Source of the DNA: Desulfurellales bacterium
Lineage (GTDB): Bacteria > Campylobacterota_A > Desulfurellia > Desulfurellales > Hippeaceae
Reading direction: 5' to 3'
DNA length: 57,177 bases
Assembly: GCA_027014115.1 (NCBI GenBank)
Contig: JALWEJ010000017.1
Span: 1 to 57,177, forward strand
The position numbers were made by a program, and so were the translations under genes. The notes below the pieces were generated by a model. That model was not told the origin of the DNA, did no database searches, and worked only from the letters and a program-made list of their open reading frames with translations. This document shows, piece by piece, positions 48,201 to 56,367 of the stretch (positions are counted from its first letter, which is position 1; the number at the start of each line of letters is the position of its first letter).

Positions 48201-48302
48201 AAAATTCAGGCAGTACCCATAGAAAGTCTCGGAAAGGGCTTTTTACATATAATACAAAGAACACTAACACTGCCTTTTAACGCATTTGGAGTAGTAAAAT
48301 GA
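45198..48302 (+). CDS. AsmA-like/YhdP-type giant envelope protein
   Basis: 1034 aa, overlapping the previous gene by 4 nt. One N-terminal membrane helix (VSLAILFVSIIVFSGAVYLW), then a long beta-rich periplasmic part with repeats of short strands and Asn/Lys-rich turns. The C-terminal region ATNIIEIIVGHTKLNKDLPY ... ISHIPIMGWIVGGKERSFSG ISLRVKGY resembles the AsmA-like C terminus (DUF3971/AsmA_2). Such proteins form bridges that carry lipids between inner and outer membranes. The length fits TamB/YhdP-like proteins. It overlaps metH by 4 nt, an unusual pairing. Confidence 0.75.
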   Translation: MIKNGILKKVSLAILFVSIIVFSGAVYLWHLYTPQKIKKLINTQIKSQQYIEIQTNPIKINKKFPFIIISTSHIEITNNSFSLSASNIKNKLSILKYMLALITKKQYYGKLSTDSLYVLIKKTENNKKTIDAVPIIPIDAEINSINIKYLDNTLKGSLKIKFEPAFNRLRTLFIGKINNLKTEFDAKLSKHSANISYTLSPFSIKNIHLSNSKGAIMVKLPDTVVVKTQFNLINYKNISLKNATVKTAVRITKKQTGIDFLDMHSSNGYKLKFRGSLNFKDIKQSNIKGCLSTPYIKIKPILQIQPQKIIKEYVLDGSIKINRLCFTGMPNNEKFIKSGSINIKKGLFRIDKKSSTFFIQKGTVSINKQIITAAGNGHFKDINFHNSKIIIQRTKGYPCDMNLNYEGNADDISRIFLEENIIAESDMKIIGKTRKLKGNFSATTTIKGYRWGPKPYFNFKINIHSNGVELINANMPSKFIKSWGDIEIKRVMQFGKIKDLYLRFKNLKVKGKTSMLYTKDTIIHLLPKIKFTGTFNTNLSNNDLNYLEKSIVGKLLIKSNTDVSIYGKINGYPNNFSFRAKVQANTPIISQFGEENLKINVNGSFKNNILNIPHLTINKNLEINGTADMKNFIFTIHCKAKDFHIANISSILESRYMILKNGTLSGTLNANLTQKGALHNASGCFRVKNGYHSENINSIFADIEFKNNTIYIDNASLKLLNNPIHLKGRLSKSKYALFMSTDNFFMDLNSLKHNAANDNITIAIPKKNIEVHAKIDKITLKLDNTTKSTENVNIFANNSKTSTSFKIESDDTKWQIKKTADNISLHIKDYIIMPLVTNFDNDKNMLKIDAKLKTDNKTTISIKNISGSINIISTNGKFKNVSNALKLLSATNIIEIIVGHTKLNKDLPYNKIIANLQIEKGIVKTAKKGLAALYGKNLNIFADGEYNILNNYMNVYLTFTTFRAINTLISHIPIMGWIVGGKERSFSGISLRVKGYTNKTLKIQAVPIESLGKGFLHIIQRTLTLPFNAFGVVK

Positions 48303-50713
48303 AAGATTTTAGAAAAAAGATAGGAAAAAATATATTGATTCTTGATGGTGCAATGGGAACACAACTTCAGGAAAGGAATATATTAAAAACCGGCGAATGT
48401 CCCGACTATTTAAATATAACCCACAAGCAGGATATAAAAGAGATACACCGGTCATATTTTGATGCAGGCGCTGATATAATAGTTACAAACACATTTGGGG
48501 CAAACAGGATAAAACTGGAGGAGTTCGAGCTTGGCGACAAAATTTATGAGATAAACTATGAAGCAGTTAAAATAGTCAAAGATGTCGTAAAAAATAAAGG
48601 TTTTGCATCGCTGTCGGTCGGACCTACGGGAAAATTTATAGAGCCTGTAGGCGATGCCGATTTTGACTACATAAAAGAAATTTTCAAAGAGCAGATAAAG
48701 GGTGCGCTTGATGCTGATGTTGACCTATTCTCGCTTGAAACATTTATGGATATAAAAGAGATTAAAGCAGCTGTTGTGGGCATAAGAGAACTAACAGACA
48801 AACCGATTATAGCAATGATGACATTTGCAGAAGACGGACGCTCAATTCTCGGAACATCGCCTGAGGTGTTTGCAAAAACAATGGAGGCGATGGATGTAGA
48901 TGTTATTGGTGCAAACTGCTCTGTAGGACCTGATATACTAAACGAATTTGTAAAACAGATGGCAAAAGTAACCGATAAACCGTTAATTATACAACCCAAT
49001 GCCGGCATACCGAGACTTGTTGATGGAAAAACCATATTCCCCGTTGGGCCTGAGGAGTTTGCTCAATATTCGGACGATTTTAGGGAGTATGTATCCATTA
49101 TGGCGGGATGCTGCGGCACAAGCCCAAAACACATAAAACTTTTGACAGAAAAATTAAAAGGGCTGCCGGTTAAAAAAAGAGAGATAGAAAAATCAACAGT
49201 TTTGACAAGCAGAAGCGAACTTGTAAATATAGGTTACGGAAAACCGGTTGTATTCATAGGTGAAAGACTTAATCCTACAGGCAAAAAGAAACTAAAAGAA
49301 CAGCTTAAGGAATCAAAGACAGGACTTTACAGAAAAGAGGCGATTGACCAGGTTGAACACGGCGCAAAGGTGCTTGATATCAATGTGGGCATACCCATGA
49401 TAGACGAACCCGCAATGATGAAAAAATGCACACTTGCCGTTCAAAGTGTTGTCTCTGTTCCGCTTGTTATAGATTCATCAGACCAAAACGCACTTGAGGC
49501 AGGCTTAAAAGCTGCAGACGGCAAGGTTTTAATCAATTCGGTAAACGGCTCAAAAGAGAGTATGGATGTTGTTTTACCTCTTGCAAAAAAATACGGCGCT
49601 GCCGTTTTGGCTCTTCTGCTTGATGAAGAAGGAATACCCGAAACCGCACAAGACAGACTAAAAATACTCGATAGAATTGTAAATGAAGCAAAAAAATACG
49701 GCATAAAAGAAGAAGATATTGTTGCAGATTCACTTGCGCTAACTGTTGGAAGCGACAAAAAAAGGGCATTTGAAACACTAAAAACCATAAAAGCCGTCAA
49801 GGATAAATACGGCATATCAACAATACTCGGTTTAAGCAATGTCTCCTTTGGCCTGCCGAACAGGATGCTTATCAACGCATCGTTTATGGCGATGGCAGTC
49901 TACAACGGGCTTGACAGCGCAATAGTCAATCCATACGACGATTTGCTTTGGCAGATAAAATATGCAAGTGATTTGATAACAGATAGAGATAGGGATGCCT
50001 CAATATACATAGAAAACGCATCAGAAATCAGCCTCGATTCAGCAAAAAAGAAAAAAGGCGCAAAGGTGGAATCGGGTTTTGAAAAGGATTCACTCGAAGA
50101 TAAACTCTACATGTGTGTAGTTGAGGGAAATGAAGAAGAAATCATAACACTGACCAATGAAGCTCTTCAAACAAAAGAACCGCTTGATATAAGCAACAAT
50201 ATACTCATACCGGCACTGCAGGCAGTTGGTGAGCTCTACGATAAAGGGATATATTTTCTCCCTCAAATGATAAAATCGGCAAATGCAATGAAAAAAGCCT
50301 TCAACATACTCAAAGAGGTAATCAAAAAAAGTTCAAAAAAAGAAAAAAAGGGTAAAACCATAATTATGGCAACGGTTAAGGGTGATATTCATGACATAGG
50401 TAAAAATATAGTATCACTACTGCTTGAAACAAACGGATTTGAGGTTATAGACCTTGGAAAAAATGTTGATGATGATACAATAATAGAAGCAATAAGCAGC
50501 ACAAATGCTGATGCTGTAGGCTTATCGGCTCTTATGACAACAACAATGATAAACATGAAAACGGTTATAGACAAAATCAAAGAAAAAGGTTTAAATGTAA
50601 AAATAATGATAGGTGGTGCTGCAACCACAGAGGAATTTGCAAAAAAAATCGGTGCGGATTTTTATGCAAAAGATGCAATTGAGGCTGTAAAGGTGGCAAA
50701 AGAAAATGTATAG
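48299..50713 (+). CDS. metH: Cobalamin-dependent methionine synthase, short form without reactivation domain
   Basis: 804 aa instead of about 1230. Residues 1-290: homocysteine S-methyltransferase domain (LDGAMGTQLQERNI; zinc cysteines in GANCSVGP and GCCGTSP). 310-570: folate-binding domain (GERLNPTGKKKLKEQLKESK). 600-804: cap and B12-binding domain with the cobalt-binding DIHDIGKNIVSLLLETNGFE. The protein stops there. The AdoMet-binding activation domain that re-methylates oxidised cob(II)alamin is absent, so reactivation must come from another protein; the RACo-like protein at 22929 is a candidate. No cobalamin riboswitch is seen, as it is inside an operon. Confidence 0.95.
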   Translation: MKDFRKKIGKNILILDGAMGTQLQERNILKTGECPDYLNITHKQDIKEIHRSYFDAGADIIVTNTFGANRIKLEEFELGDKIYEINYEAVKIVKDVVKNKGFASLSVGPTGKFIEPVGDADFDYIKEIFKEQIKGALDADVDLFSLETFMDIKEIKAAVVGIRELTDKPIIAMMTFAEDGRSILGTSPEVFAKTMEAMDVDVIGANCSVGPDILNEFVKQMAKVTDKPLIIQPNAGIPRLVDGKTIFPVGPEEFAQYSDDFREYVSIMAGCCGTSPKHIKLLTEKLKGLPVKKREIEKSTVLTSRSELVNIGYGKPVVFIGERLNPTGKKKLKEQLKESKTGLYRKEAIDQVEHGAKVLDINVGIPMIDEPAMMKKCTLAVQSVVSVPLVIDSSDQNALEAGLKAADGKVLINSVNGSKESMDVVLPLAKKYGAAVLALLLDEEGIPETAQDRLKILDRIVNEAKKYGIKEEDIVADSLALTVGSDKKRAFETLKTIKAVKDKYGISTILGLSNVSFGLPNRMLINASFMAMAVYNGLDSAIVNPYDDLLWQIKYASDLITDRDRDASIYIENASEISLDSAKKKKGAKVESGFEKDSLEDKLYMCVVEGNEEEIITLTNEALQTKEPLDISNNILIPALQAVGELYDKGIYFLPQMIKSANAMKKAFNILKEVIKKSSKKEKKGKTIIMATVKGDIHDIGKNIVSLLLETNGFEVIDLGKNVDDDTIIEAISSTNADAVGLSALMTTTMINMKTVIDKIKEKGLNVKIMIGGAATTEEFAKKIGADFYAKDAIEAVKVAKENV

Positions 50714-51851
50714 AGTTCTTGTTGTAGACGATGATGAACAAATGAGGATGGCTTTGTGTGCCACACTGAAACATATAGGGTTTGAAGCACAGTCGACAAA
50801 AAATGCACAGGATGCCTTAAAACTGCTTAAAAAAGAGAGCTACGATGTTATCATAAGCGATTTAAAAATGCCGAAAATGAACGGCATAGAGTTTCTTGAA
50901 AAAGCAAAAAAACTGACCGAGGCACCTATTATTATGATAACGGCTTTCGGAACAATAGAGAATGCAGTTGAGGCTATGAAGCTTGGTGCCTTTGATTTTA
51001 TTTTAAAACCGTTTTCTGCTGAAGTATTAAAAAAGGTTGTCAACCTTGCAATATCACACAAAGATGCTACACAGAATATGCAAAAAACAAACAATAAGAT
51101 AACGGATTTCATTGTAGAATCACCAAAGATGAAAGAAATCATAGACATTACTCAAAAGGTTGCAAAAACAGATGCAACCGTACTTCTTCTTGGAGATAGC
51201 GGAACAGGGAAAGAGATGCTTGCAAAATATATACATCTATCAAGCAAACGCTCAAGGAATAGATTTGTCGCAATAAACTGCGCAGCAATACCATCAAACC
51301 TGCTTGAAAGTGAGTTGTTCGGTTATGAAAAAGGAGCTTTCAGCGGAGCAACAAAAACATATCAGGGGAAATTTGAGCAGGCAGATAAAGGCACACTGCT
51401 TTTGGATGAAATCAGCGAAATGCCTTTTGAGCTTCAAGCAAAACTATTGAGAGTTATACAGGAAAAAAAGGTTGATAAGTTGGGTTCAAAAACCGCAACA
51501 GACATTGATGTAAGAATAATATGTACAACAAACAGAGATATAGAGCAAGCAGTAAAAGAAGGGGAGTTTAGAGAAGATTTATACTACAGAATCAATGTAT
51601 TCCCAATAAAAATACCGCCTTTAAAAGAACGGAAAGAAGACATAAAGCCGCTTGCAGATTTCTTTTTAAAAAAATATTCCGAATCGTTCAACAAGCGTAT
51701 AGATAACATATCAAAAGAGGCTATGGATATACTTTTAAAATATCACTGGCCGGGCAATGTGCGAGAACTTGAAAATGTTATAGAAAGAGCAGCCATTTTA
51801 TGTGAGACAGAAAGTATCTCAAAAGACGACATCTTTCTTCACAATCTTTAG
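50706..51851 (+). CDS. NtrC-family response regulator without DNA-binding domain (FlgR-like)
   Basis: 381 aa. Receiver domain, about 1-120: VVDDDEQMRMA, phosphorylated Asp in IISDLKMPKMNGIEF. AAA+ domain 135-380: LGDSGTGKEMLAKYIH (Walker A), GYEKGAFSGATKTYQGKFEQ (the sigma-54 contact loop with Ser in place of Thr in GAFTGA), GTLLLDEISEMPF (Walker B), WPGNVRELENVIERA. The protein ends 30 aa after this, so the usual Fis-type helix-turn-helix is missing. Helicobacter FlgR, of like length, also lacks it and drives flagellar sigma-54 promoters. It overlaps metH by 8 nt. Confidence 0.88.
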   Translation: MYRVLVVDDDEQMRMALCATLKHIGFEAQSTKNAQDALKLLKKESYDVIISDLKMPKMNGIEFLEKAKKLTEAPIIMITAFGTIENAVEAMKLGAFDFILKPFSAEVLKKVVNLAISHKDATQNMQKTNNKITDFIVESPKMKEIIDITQKVAKTDATVLLLGDSGTGKEMLAKYIHLSSKRSRNRFVAINCAAIPSNLLESELFGYEKGAFSGATKTYQGKFEQADKGTLLLDEISEMPFELQAKLLRVIQEKKVDKLGSKTATDIDVRIICTTNRDIEQAVKEGEFREDLYYRINVFPIKIPPLKERKEDIKPLADFFLKKYSESFNKRIDNISKEAMDILLKYHWPGNVRELENVIERAAILCETESISKDDIFLHNL

Positions 51852-51854
51852 ATG

Positions 51855-53600
51855 CTACCAGCTTCCGCCACCTCCGCCGCCCATTCCTCCGCCTGAGAAT
51901 CCTCCGCCACCTGAAAATCCGCTTGAGCCGCTTCCAGCACTTGACGGGCTTGAGGTAAATGCGCTGTTCATAGATGTTAAGCTGCTGTTTAATGAATCCA
52001 TAAAAACATATGTTGAGAATCTTCCGTGCCTAAACCCTGCTCCTTTATACCAATTTGGCGGTTCACTCACCAAATCTTTAAATTTGTCAGCCCATTTTTT
52101 ATGCTCTCCAAAGGCAATGGCATATGCAAGTGTGTTGTAGAAATACTCCGGGTCATCTTCAAGAAGTTTTTTCAATCTGTCCTTTTCAACTCTATCCATA
52201 AACTCTTTAAAGCCCCTGACTGCAGCATACTCTTTGAGTCCTTTTTTTGTTTTCTTTGGCATAATAATTCCAAACACAAATATAATTATCGTTGTCAAAA
52301 GCAGTGCTGCAAAACCTTCAAGATTGTTATGATTCATAAACACAAAACCGGAAATCAGCAAAAAAACGGCAGACAACCCTGTTAAAAATTTAGACAAAGC
52401 CCTTGTTCCTCTCTCATACACCTTTTCGTCCTTTATGTATTCATTTAGGCTGTCTTTAGCCATTTTCATTGTCGTATAAAACTTATCCTTCTGAGCAGAC
52501 ACTCTTGCAGCCGATAAATTTCCAGGAAACAGTCCGTTGAATATAATTTTTTCAAATTCCTTTGCATCTTGCGGTAAATCCTTTATTTTTTTCAAAATAT
52601 AGTCTTTTTTCTTAAAAAAACTCGTCCTATTTTCTGTCTCTTTTATCTCCAGATATCCGCCTGATGCCCAATAAAATATTAAGGATATAAGGTCTCTTGA
52701 ATCAATTTTATCATCTATTAAAAGTCCTGCTTCCGCAGGCGTTATGCTTTCGGGAGGCTTATAGTAGGTCATTATAGTTTCTTTTTTATCTTTTCCTATA
52801 ATAATCCACACAATAAAAAGTATTAAAAATGTAAACAGGGGTATAAAAAAGATTTTGTTGTTCAATACAAACAGCTTTAACTTAAGTAAAAATCCGCTAT
52901 TTGTTAAAAAACCTTTTGGAAGCCACATTAAAACAGTCAAAGCACTGTAGGGTTTTAGTGTGTGTTCTACTGTACAAGAAAACATTCCATCCTCAAGTGC
53001 TGCATTCACTTCTTTATGGGTTGAGCCAAATCTTCCACTAAAAACAACATACTTTATTTCACCATCATACTCAGACTGCGGCAGAACAACATCAAATGAA
53101 GAGTGCAGTATAGGAACACTCCATCTTGAGCCAATCACATTAAAGTAAAATTCCGAATGGTCTTTAAAAAAATTCACAACACCGTATAGACTGTATTTTA
53201 TTGTATAGACAATATCGCCGTCAACAAGACTATTAGCGCTTCCTATCCTTATTCTTATATCGTCTTTATGCTTGTAGACTTTATTCTTAAATCCGGGTGT
53301 TTCAATACCAAAAATTGAGATAATATAGACTTTACTCAAACTCAAAGGCCTTTGCGCCACCTGAGCATCTTTTGTATATTTTTCACCTATCCTGTATCTA
53401 TAGGGTATATCTCTATATATGCCGTGACGAGGTCTTGTGAAATGAACCTTTATGGTTTCTTTAACATCAACAACGGAATTTTTATGTATATAGATATCAC
53501 TATGATAATCTTTTATATAAAAATACTCAGCATAAGCATCAAATTTTAGAAAGAATATGAATAAAATAACAAAAAACAGCCTAAAACTTGACTTTGACAT
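51855..53600 (-). CDS. DUF2207 membrane protein with Gly-rich C terminus
   Basis: 581 aa. Signal peptide (LFFVILFIFFLKFDAYA). Residues 30-235: DUF2207 beta domain (VDVKETIKVHFTRPRHGIYR DIPYRYRIG). A membrane helix near 245-270 (FFIPLFTFLILFIVWIIIG), then YYKPPESITPAEAGLLIDDK, a helix pair near 410-445, and a tail rich in glycine ending GGGMGGGGGGSW. This tail is typical for DUF2207 proteins. It overlaps lemA by 20 nt; the two are often paired. Function unknown. Ends 3 nt from the convergent flgR-like stop. Confidence 0.85.
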   Translation of the reverse strand: MSKSSFRLFFVILFIFFLKFDAYAEYFYIKDYHSDIYIHKNSVVDVKETIKVHFTRPRHGIYRDIPYRYRIGEKYTKDAQVAQRPLSLSKVYIISIFGIETPGFKNKVYKHKDDIRIRIGSANSLVDGDIVYTIKYSLYGVVNFFKDHSEFYFNVIGSRWSVPILHSSFDVVLPQSEYDGEIKYVVFSGRFGSTHKEVNAALEDGMFSCTVEHTLKPYSALTVLMWLPKGFLTNSGFLLKLKLFVLNNKIFFIPLFTFLILFIVWIIIGKDKKETIMTYYKPPESITPAEAGLLIDDKIDSRDLISLIFYWASGGYLEIKETENRTSFFKKKDYILKKIKDLPQDAKEFEKIIFNGLFPGNLSAARVSAQKDKFYTTMKMAKDSLNEYIKDEKVYERGTRALSKFLTGLSAVFLLISGFVFMNHNNLEGFAALLLTTIIIFVFGIIMPKKTKKGLKEYAAVRGFKEFMDRVEKDRLKKLLEDDPEYFYNTLAYAIAFGEHKKWADKFKDLVSEPPNWYKGAGFRHGRFSTYVFMDSLNSSLTSMNSAFTSSPSSAGSGSSGFSGGGGFSGGGMGGGGGGSW

Positions 53601-54132
53601 TCTCTTTTTCTTTCTCGTCTATCTCAAAGAAATCACGTTTTTTAAAGCCAAACTGATTTGCGATAATAACAGAGGGAAACGATTCACATAAAACATTATA
53701 ATCACGCACCACTGCGTTATAATATCTTCTTGAAAGCTGCAATGCATCCTCTATTTCTGTCAATGTTTTCTGTAAAGATAAAAAATTCTGATTCGCTTTG
53801 AGGTCTGGATAAGCCTCAGCAAGCGCAAATATAGACTTTAGTGCACCTGTTAGAATGTTTTCATTTTTTGCCTTTTCTTGAACGCCTGCTGCATTCATAG
53901 CCATATTCCTTGCTTTTATGACATTTTCCAATGTTTCTTTTTCATGCTTTGCATAACCCTTTACAGTCTCTACAATATTTGGAATCAAATCGTATCTTCT
54001 TTTAAGCTGAACATCAATATCGCTCCATGCATTGTCTATATTGTTTTTTAATTTTATAAATCTGTTGTAGTAGATGACAGCCAAAAAAATTACAAAAACT
54101 ATTAAGGCAGCAAAACTTAGAAAAACAAACAT
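53581..54132 (-). CDS. lemA: LemA family protein
   Basis: 183 aa. One N-terminal membrane helix (FVFLSFAALIVFVIFLAVIY), then the LemA helical bundle: RFIKLKNNIDNAWSDIDVQL, KRRYDLIPNIVETVKGYAKH, EKETLENVIKARNMAM, and LSRRYYNAVVRDYNVLCESF. Normal length. LemA proteins sit in the inner membrane with a periplasmic domain; the role is unclear. GGAGG lies 6 nt before the ATG. Confidence 0.92.
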   Translation of the reverse strand: MFVFLSFAALIVFVIFLAVIYYNRFIKLKNNIDNAWSDIDVQLKRRYDLIPNIVETVKGYAKHEKETLENVIKARNMAMNAAGVQEKAKNENILTGALKSIFALAEAYPDLKANQNFLSLQKTLTEIEDALQLSRRYYNAVVRDYNVLCESFPSVIIANQFGFKKRDFFEIDEKEKENVKVKF

Positions 54133-54192
54133 ATCATCCTCCGATTTTTACTCAAAATATCATATCAAAATTAAAACAATCTCTTCTTTTAT

Positions 54193-54220
54193 ATTCTAAC
54201 TATTTTCTATTAAAATTCAA
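54193..54220 (-). promoter_or_regulatory. Probable lemA-DUF2207 promoter
   Basis: TTGAAT (54215-54220), a 16-nt spacer and TAGAAT (54193-54198) on the minus strand, in the 101-nt gap after the gnnA-like gene. Confidence 0.4.
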
Positions 54221-54233
54221 TCAAGAAAAACAG

Positions 54234-55202
54234 CTAACCGTTCCTTAAGATTTCGTCACGTATAACTTGAACAACTTCCATAGATTTTTTTGCTGCATCT
54301 ATTCTCGGTATGTGGGATGGAATATTTTTCGTAATGGCACAACATCTAATGAATGCCAAAAGCTCATTCAACAGCGCCTCTTGAGGTCTGACATTTATTG
54401 TCTCCTCTGTCGAGATAAGCGTTACATTTTTGTAGCTTGATTTTACGCTCTGTTTGTTTATCAGTATCTCTTTTCTCAATAAATTGCAGTCTATATACAT
54501 ATTTTCGGCTGTCACATTTATTTGCCTTATCCTTTTTTCTGTAATTCTGCTTGCCAATATATTTGAAAATCTGCCGTTTGTATGATGTATGGTTGCCCTT
54601 GCAAAAACTATCATTGAATTTTTTTCAACACCGTATGAGATAATTTTGTCGTAATCTCCGTTTAAGAACAGAGCCAAATCAATATCATGCACCATCAAAT
54701 CCAAAACCACATCAACATCGGTTATTCTTTCACTGATTTTGCTTGTTCTGATAAAATCTGTATTAATAATGTTGCTTGAATTGTAGTCCATAACCTTTTC
54801 AAGCTCTATAATGGCAGGATTAAACCTCTCAATAAATCCGACCTGTATATTAAGTCCTTTTTCCAAAGCCAATCTTTCTATTTCGAGAATATCTTCCATT
54901 GTATCCGACAATGGTTTTTCTACAAATATATTCTTTACATACTTACTGCATGTGACAACATAGTCATAATGCGTAGATGTAGGTGTTGCAATTACAACAG
55001 CATCAACACCATCCAAATCCTTCTCCACGTCCTTGCTTGCCTTAACGGAATACCGCATAGAGAGCCTTTTGGTTTTTGACTCATCTGTATCGTATATAAA
55101 TGCCAATTCTATATTCTTTAAGATAGACAGAATCCTCAAATGGTTCGTGCCCATCTTTCCAAGCCCTATGAGTCCTATCCTTAAATGTGTCTCATTTTTC
55201 AT
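54234..55202 (-). CDS. gnnA: Gfo/Idh/MocA oxidoreductase, GnnA-like (UDP-GlcNAc 3-dehydrogenase)
   Basis: 322 aa. Rossmann motif GLIGLGKMGTNHLRIL, IATPTSTHYDY, and the catalytic EKPL (FVEKPLSDTMEDI). The C-terminal domain has GFIERFNPAI and DLMVHDIDLALFL (His/Asp). Because a DegT-type aminotransferase gene lies just upstream (16-nt gap), it likely makes the 3-keto sugar nucleotide used to form UDP-GlcNAc3N, as GnnA does in Campylobacter and Acidithiobacillus. A WbpB/WlbA-like activity on the uronic acid is the alternative. Confidence 0.65.
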   Translation of the reverse strand: MKNETHLRIGLIGLGKMGTNHLRILSILKNIELAFIYDTDESKTKRLSMRYSVKASKDVEKDLDGVDAVVIATPTSTHYDYVVTCSKYVKNIFVEKPLSDTMEDILEIERLALEKGLNIQVGFIERFNPAIIELEKVMDYNSSNIINTDFIRTSKISERITDVDVVLDLMVHDIDLALFLNGDYDKIISYGVEKNSMIVFARATIHHTNGRFSNILASRITEKRIRQINVTAENMYIDCNLLRKEILINKQSVKSSYKNVTLISTEETINVRPQEALLNELLAFIRCCAITKNIPSHIPRIDAAKKSMEVVQVIRDEILRNG

Positions 55203-55218
55203 TTCATATCTCCAGACA

Positions 55219-56295
55219 TCATCCGTTTACAGCATCTATTATTTTTCTTTGGTCTTCCTCTTTTAAAAATGCAGAAAACGGCAAAGCCAAAATCTCCTCA
55301 GAAACTCGTTCTGCTGCAGGAAAATCCCCTTTCTTGTAACCAAGATAGTCAAAAACCTTCTGAAGATGTAAAGGTATAGGATAATAAACAGCAAACGGTA
55401 TATTGTTTTCACTTAATCTTTTTGTCAAACTGTCCCTATCTTTTGTTTTTATGCAGTATTGAGCCCACACAGATATATTATGGGGTTCAATATACGGCAC
55501 ATCGACCCCTTTTAGATTTTCACCGTATATACTGGCAATTTCTTGTCTTTTTTGTATTTCTTCTTTATAATGTCTTAATTTAACACTTATCACAGCTGCT
55601 TGAATAGCGTCCAATCTTCCGTTGATGCCTATCATTGAATGAACATACCTTTCTGTCTGTCCGTGATTTTTAATTATGCGAATATTTTCTGCCATCTCTT
55701 CGTTATTTGTAAATACGGCACCACCATCTCCGTAGCATCCAAGAGGTTTTGCAGGGAAAAACGATGTGCATGAAATATCGGATATATTGCAGGATCTTTT
55801 ATTCTTATACAAAGCGCCAAAACTTTGGGCTGCATCTTCTATAACTGTAATGTTGTATTTTTTTGCAACTGCATTTATCTCATCCATATCAGAAACCTTC
55901 CCAAACAACGAAACAGGAATAATTGCTTTTGTATTTTTTGTAATCTTTTCTTCTATTTTTGATGCATCTATATTAAATGTTTTTTCGTCTATGTCTACAA
56001 AAACCGGTTTTGCACCCAAAAAAGCCACTGTCTCTGCTGTTGCTATAAATGTAAAAGGTGTTGTTATAACCTCATCATTAGGCTTTATACCGCATGCCAT
56101 CAAAGCCAAAACAAGTGCATCTGTACCACTGCTGCACCCCATCGCATATCTGCTTCCTACAAAACTTGCAAGTTCCTCTTCAACTTCACTGGCTTTACCA
56201 CCAATATAAACAGAACTATCAAGCACCTTATGAATCTCTTGATCTATCTCATCTTTATACGCCATATACTGACTTTTCAAATCTATAAACTGCAT
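55219..56295 (-). CDS. gnnB: DegT/DnrJ/EryC1 aminotransferase, GnnB/WbpE-like
   Basis: 358 aa PLP enzyme. GCSSGTDALVLALMACGIKP, VIEDAAQSFGALYKNKRSCN, and the PLP lysine in SFFPAKPLGCYGDGGAVFTN near 185. NHGQTERYVHSMIGINGRLD and HYKEEIQKRQ are typical. It transfers an amino group to the C3-keto sugar nucleotide. By eye the sequence is close to WbpE of Pseudomonas (UDP-GlcNAc(3NH2)A), while the neighbour is more GnnA-like, so lipid A 3-amino sugar or O-antigen sugar are both possible. Confidence 0.7.
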   Translation of the reverse strand: MQFIDLKSQYMAYKDEIDQEIHKVLDSSVYIGGKASEVEEELASFVGSRYAMGCSSGTDALVLALMACGIKPNDEVITTPFTFIATAETVAFLGAKPVFVDIDEKTFNIDASKIEEKITKNTKAIIPVSLFGKVSDMDEINAVAKKYNITVIEDAAQSFGALYKNKRSCNISDISCTSFFPAKPLGCYGDGGAVFTNNEEMAENIRIIKNHGQTERYVHSMIGINGRLDAIQAAVISVKLRHYKEEIQKRQEIASIYGENLKGVDVPYIEPHNISVWAQYCIKTKDRDSLTKRLSENNIPFAVYYPIPLHLQKVFDYLGYKKGDFPAAERVSEEILALPFSAFLKEEDQRKIIDAVNG

Positions 56296-56367
56296 AAATT
56301 CACCTTAATATTAAAAATTTAAACTCATCTCTTATATCACTAAGACATTAACTTTTCAATAACAAAA

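Noticed and set aside
48299-48299. Cobalamin riboswitch before metH
   Set aside because: metH overlaps the preceding gene by 4 nt; no leader exists.
50713-51900. Hidden C-terminal helix-turn-helix of the NtrC-like regulator after a frameshift
   Set aside because: DNA after the stop is the Gly-rich end of the convergent DUF2207 gene; no Fis-like helix in any frame.
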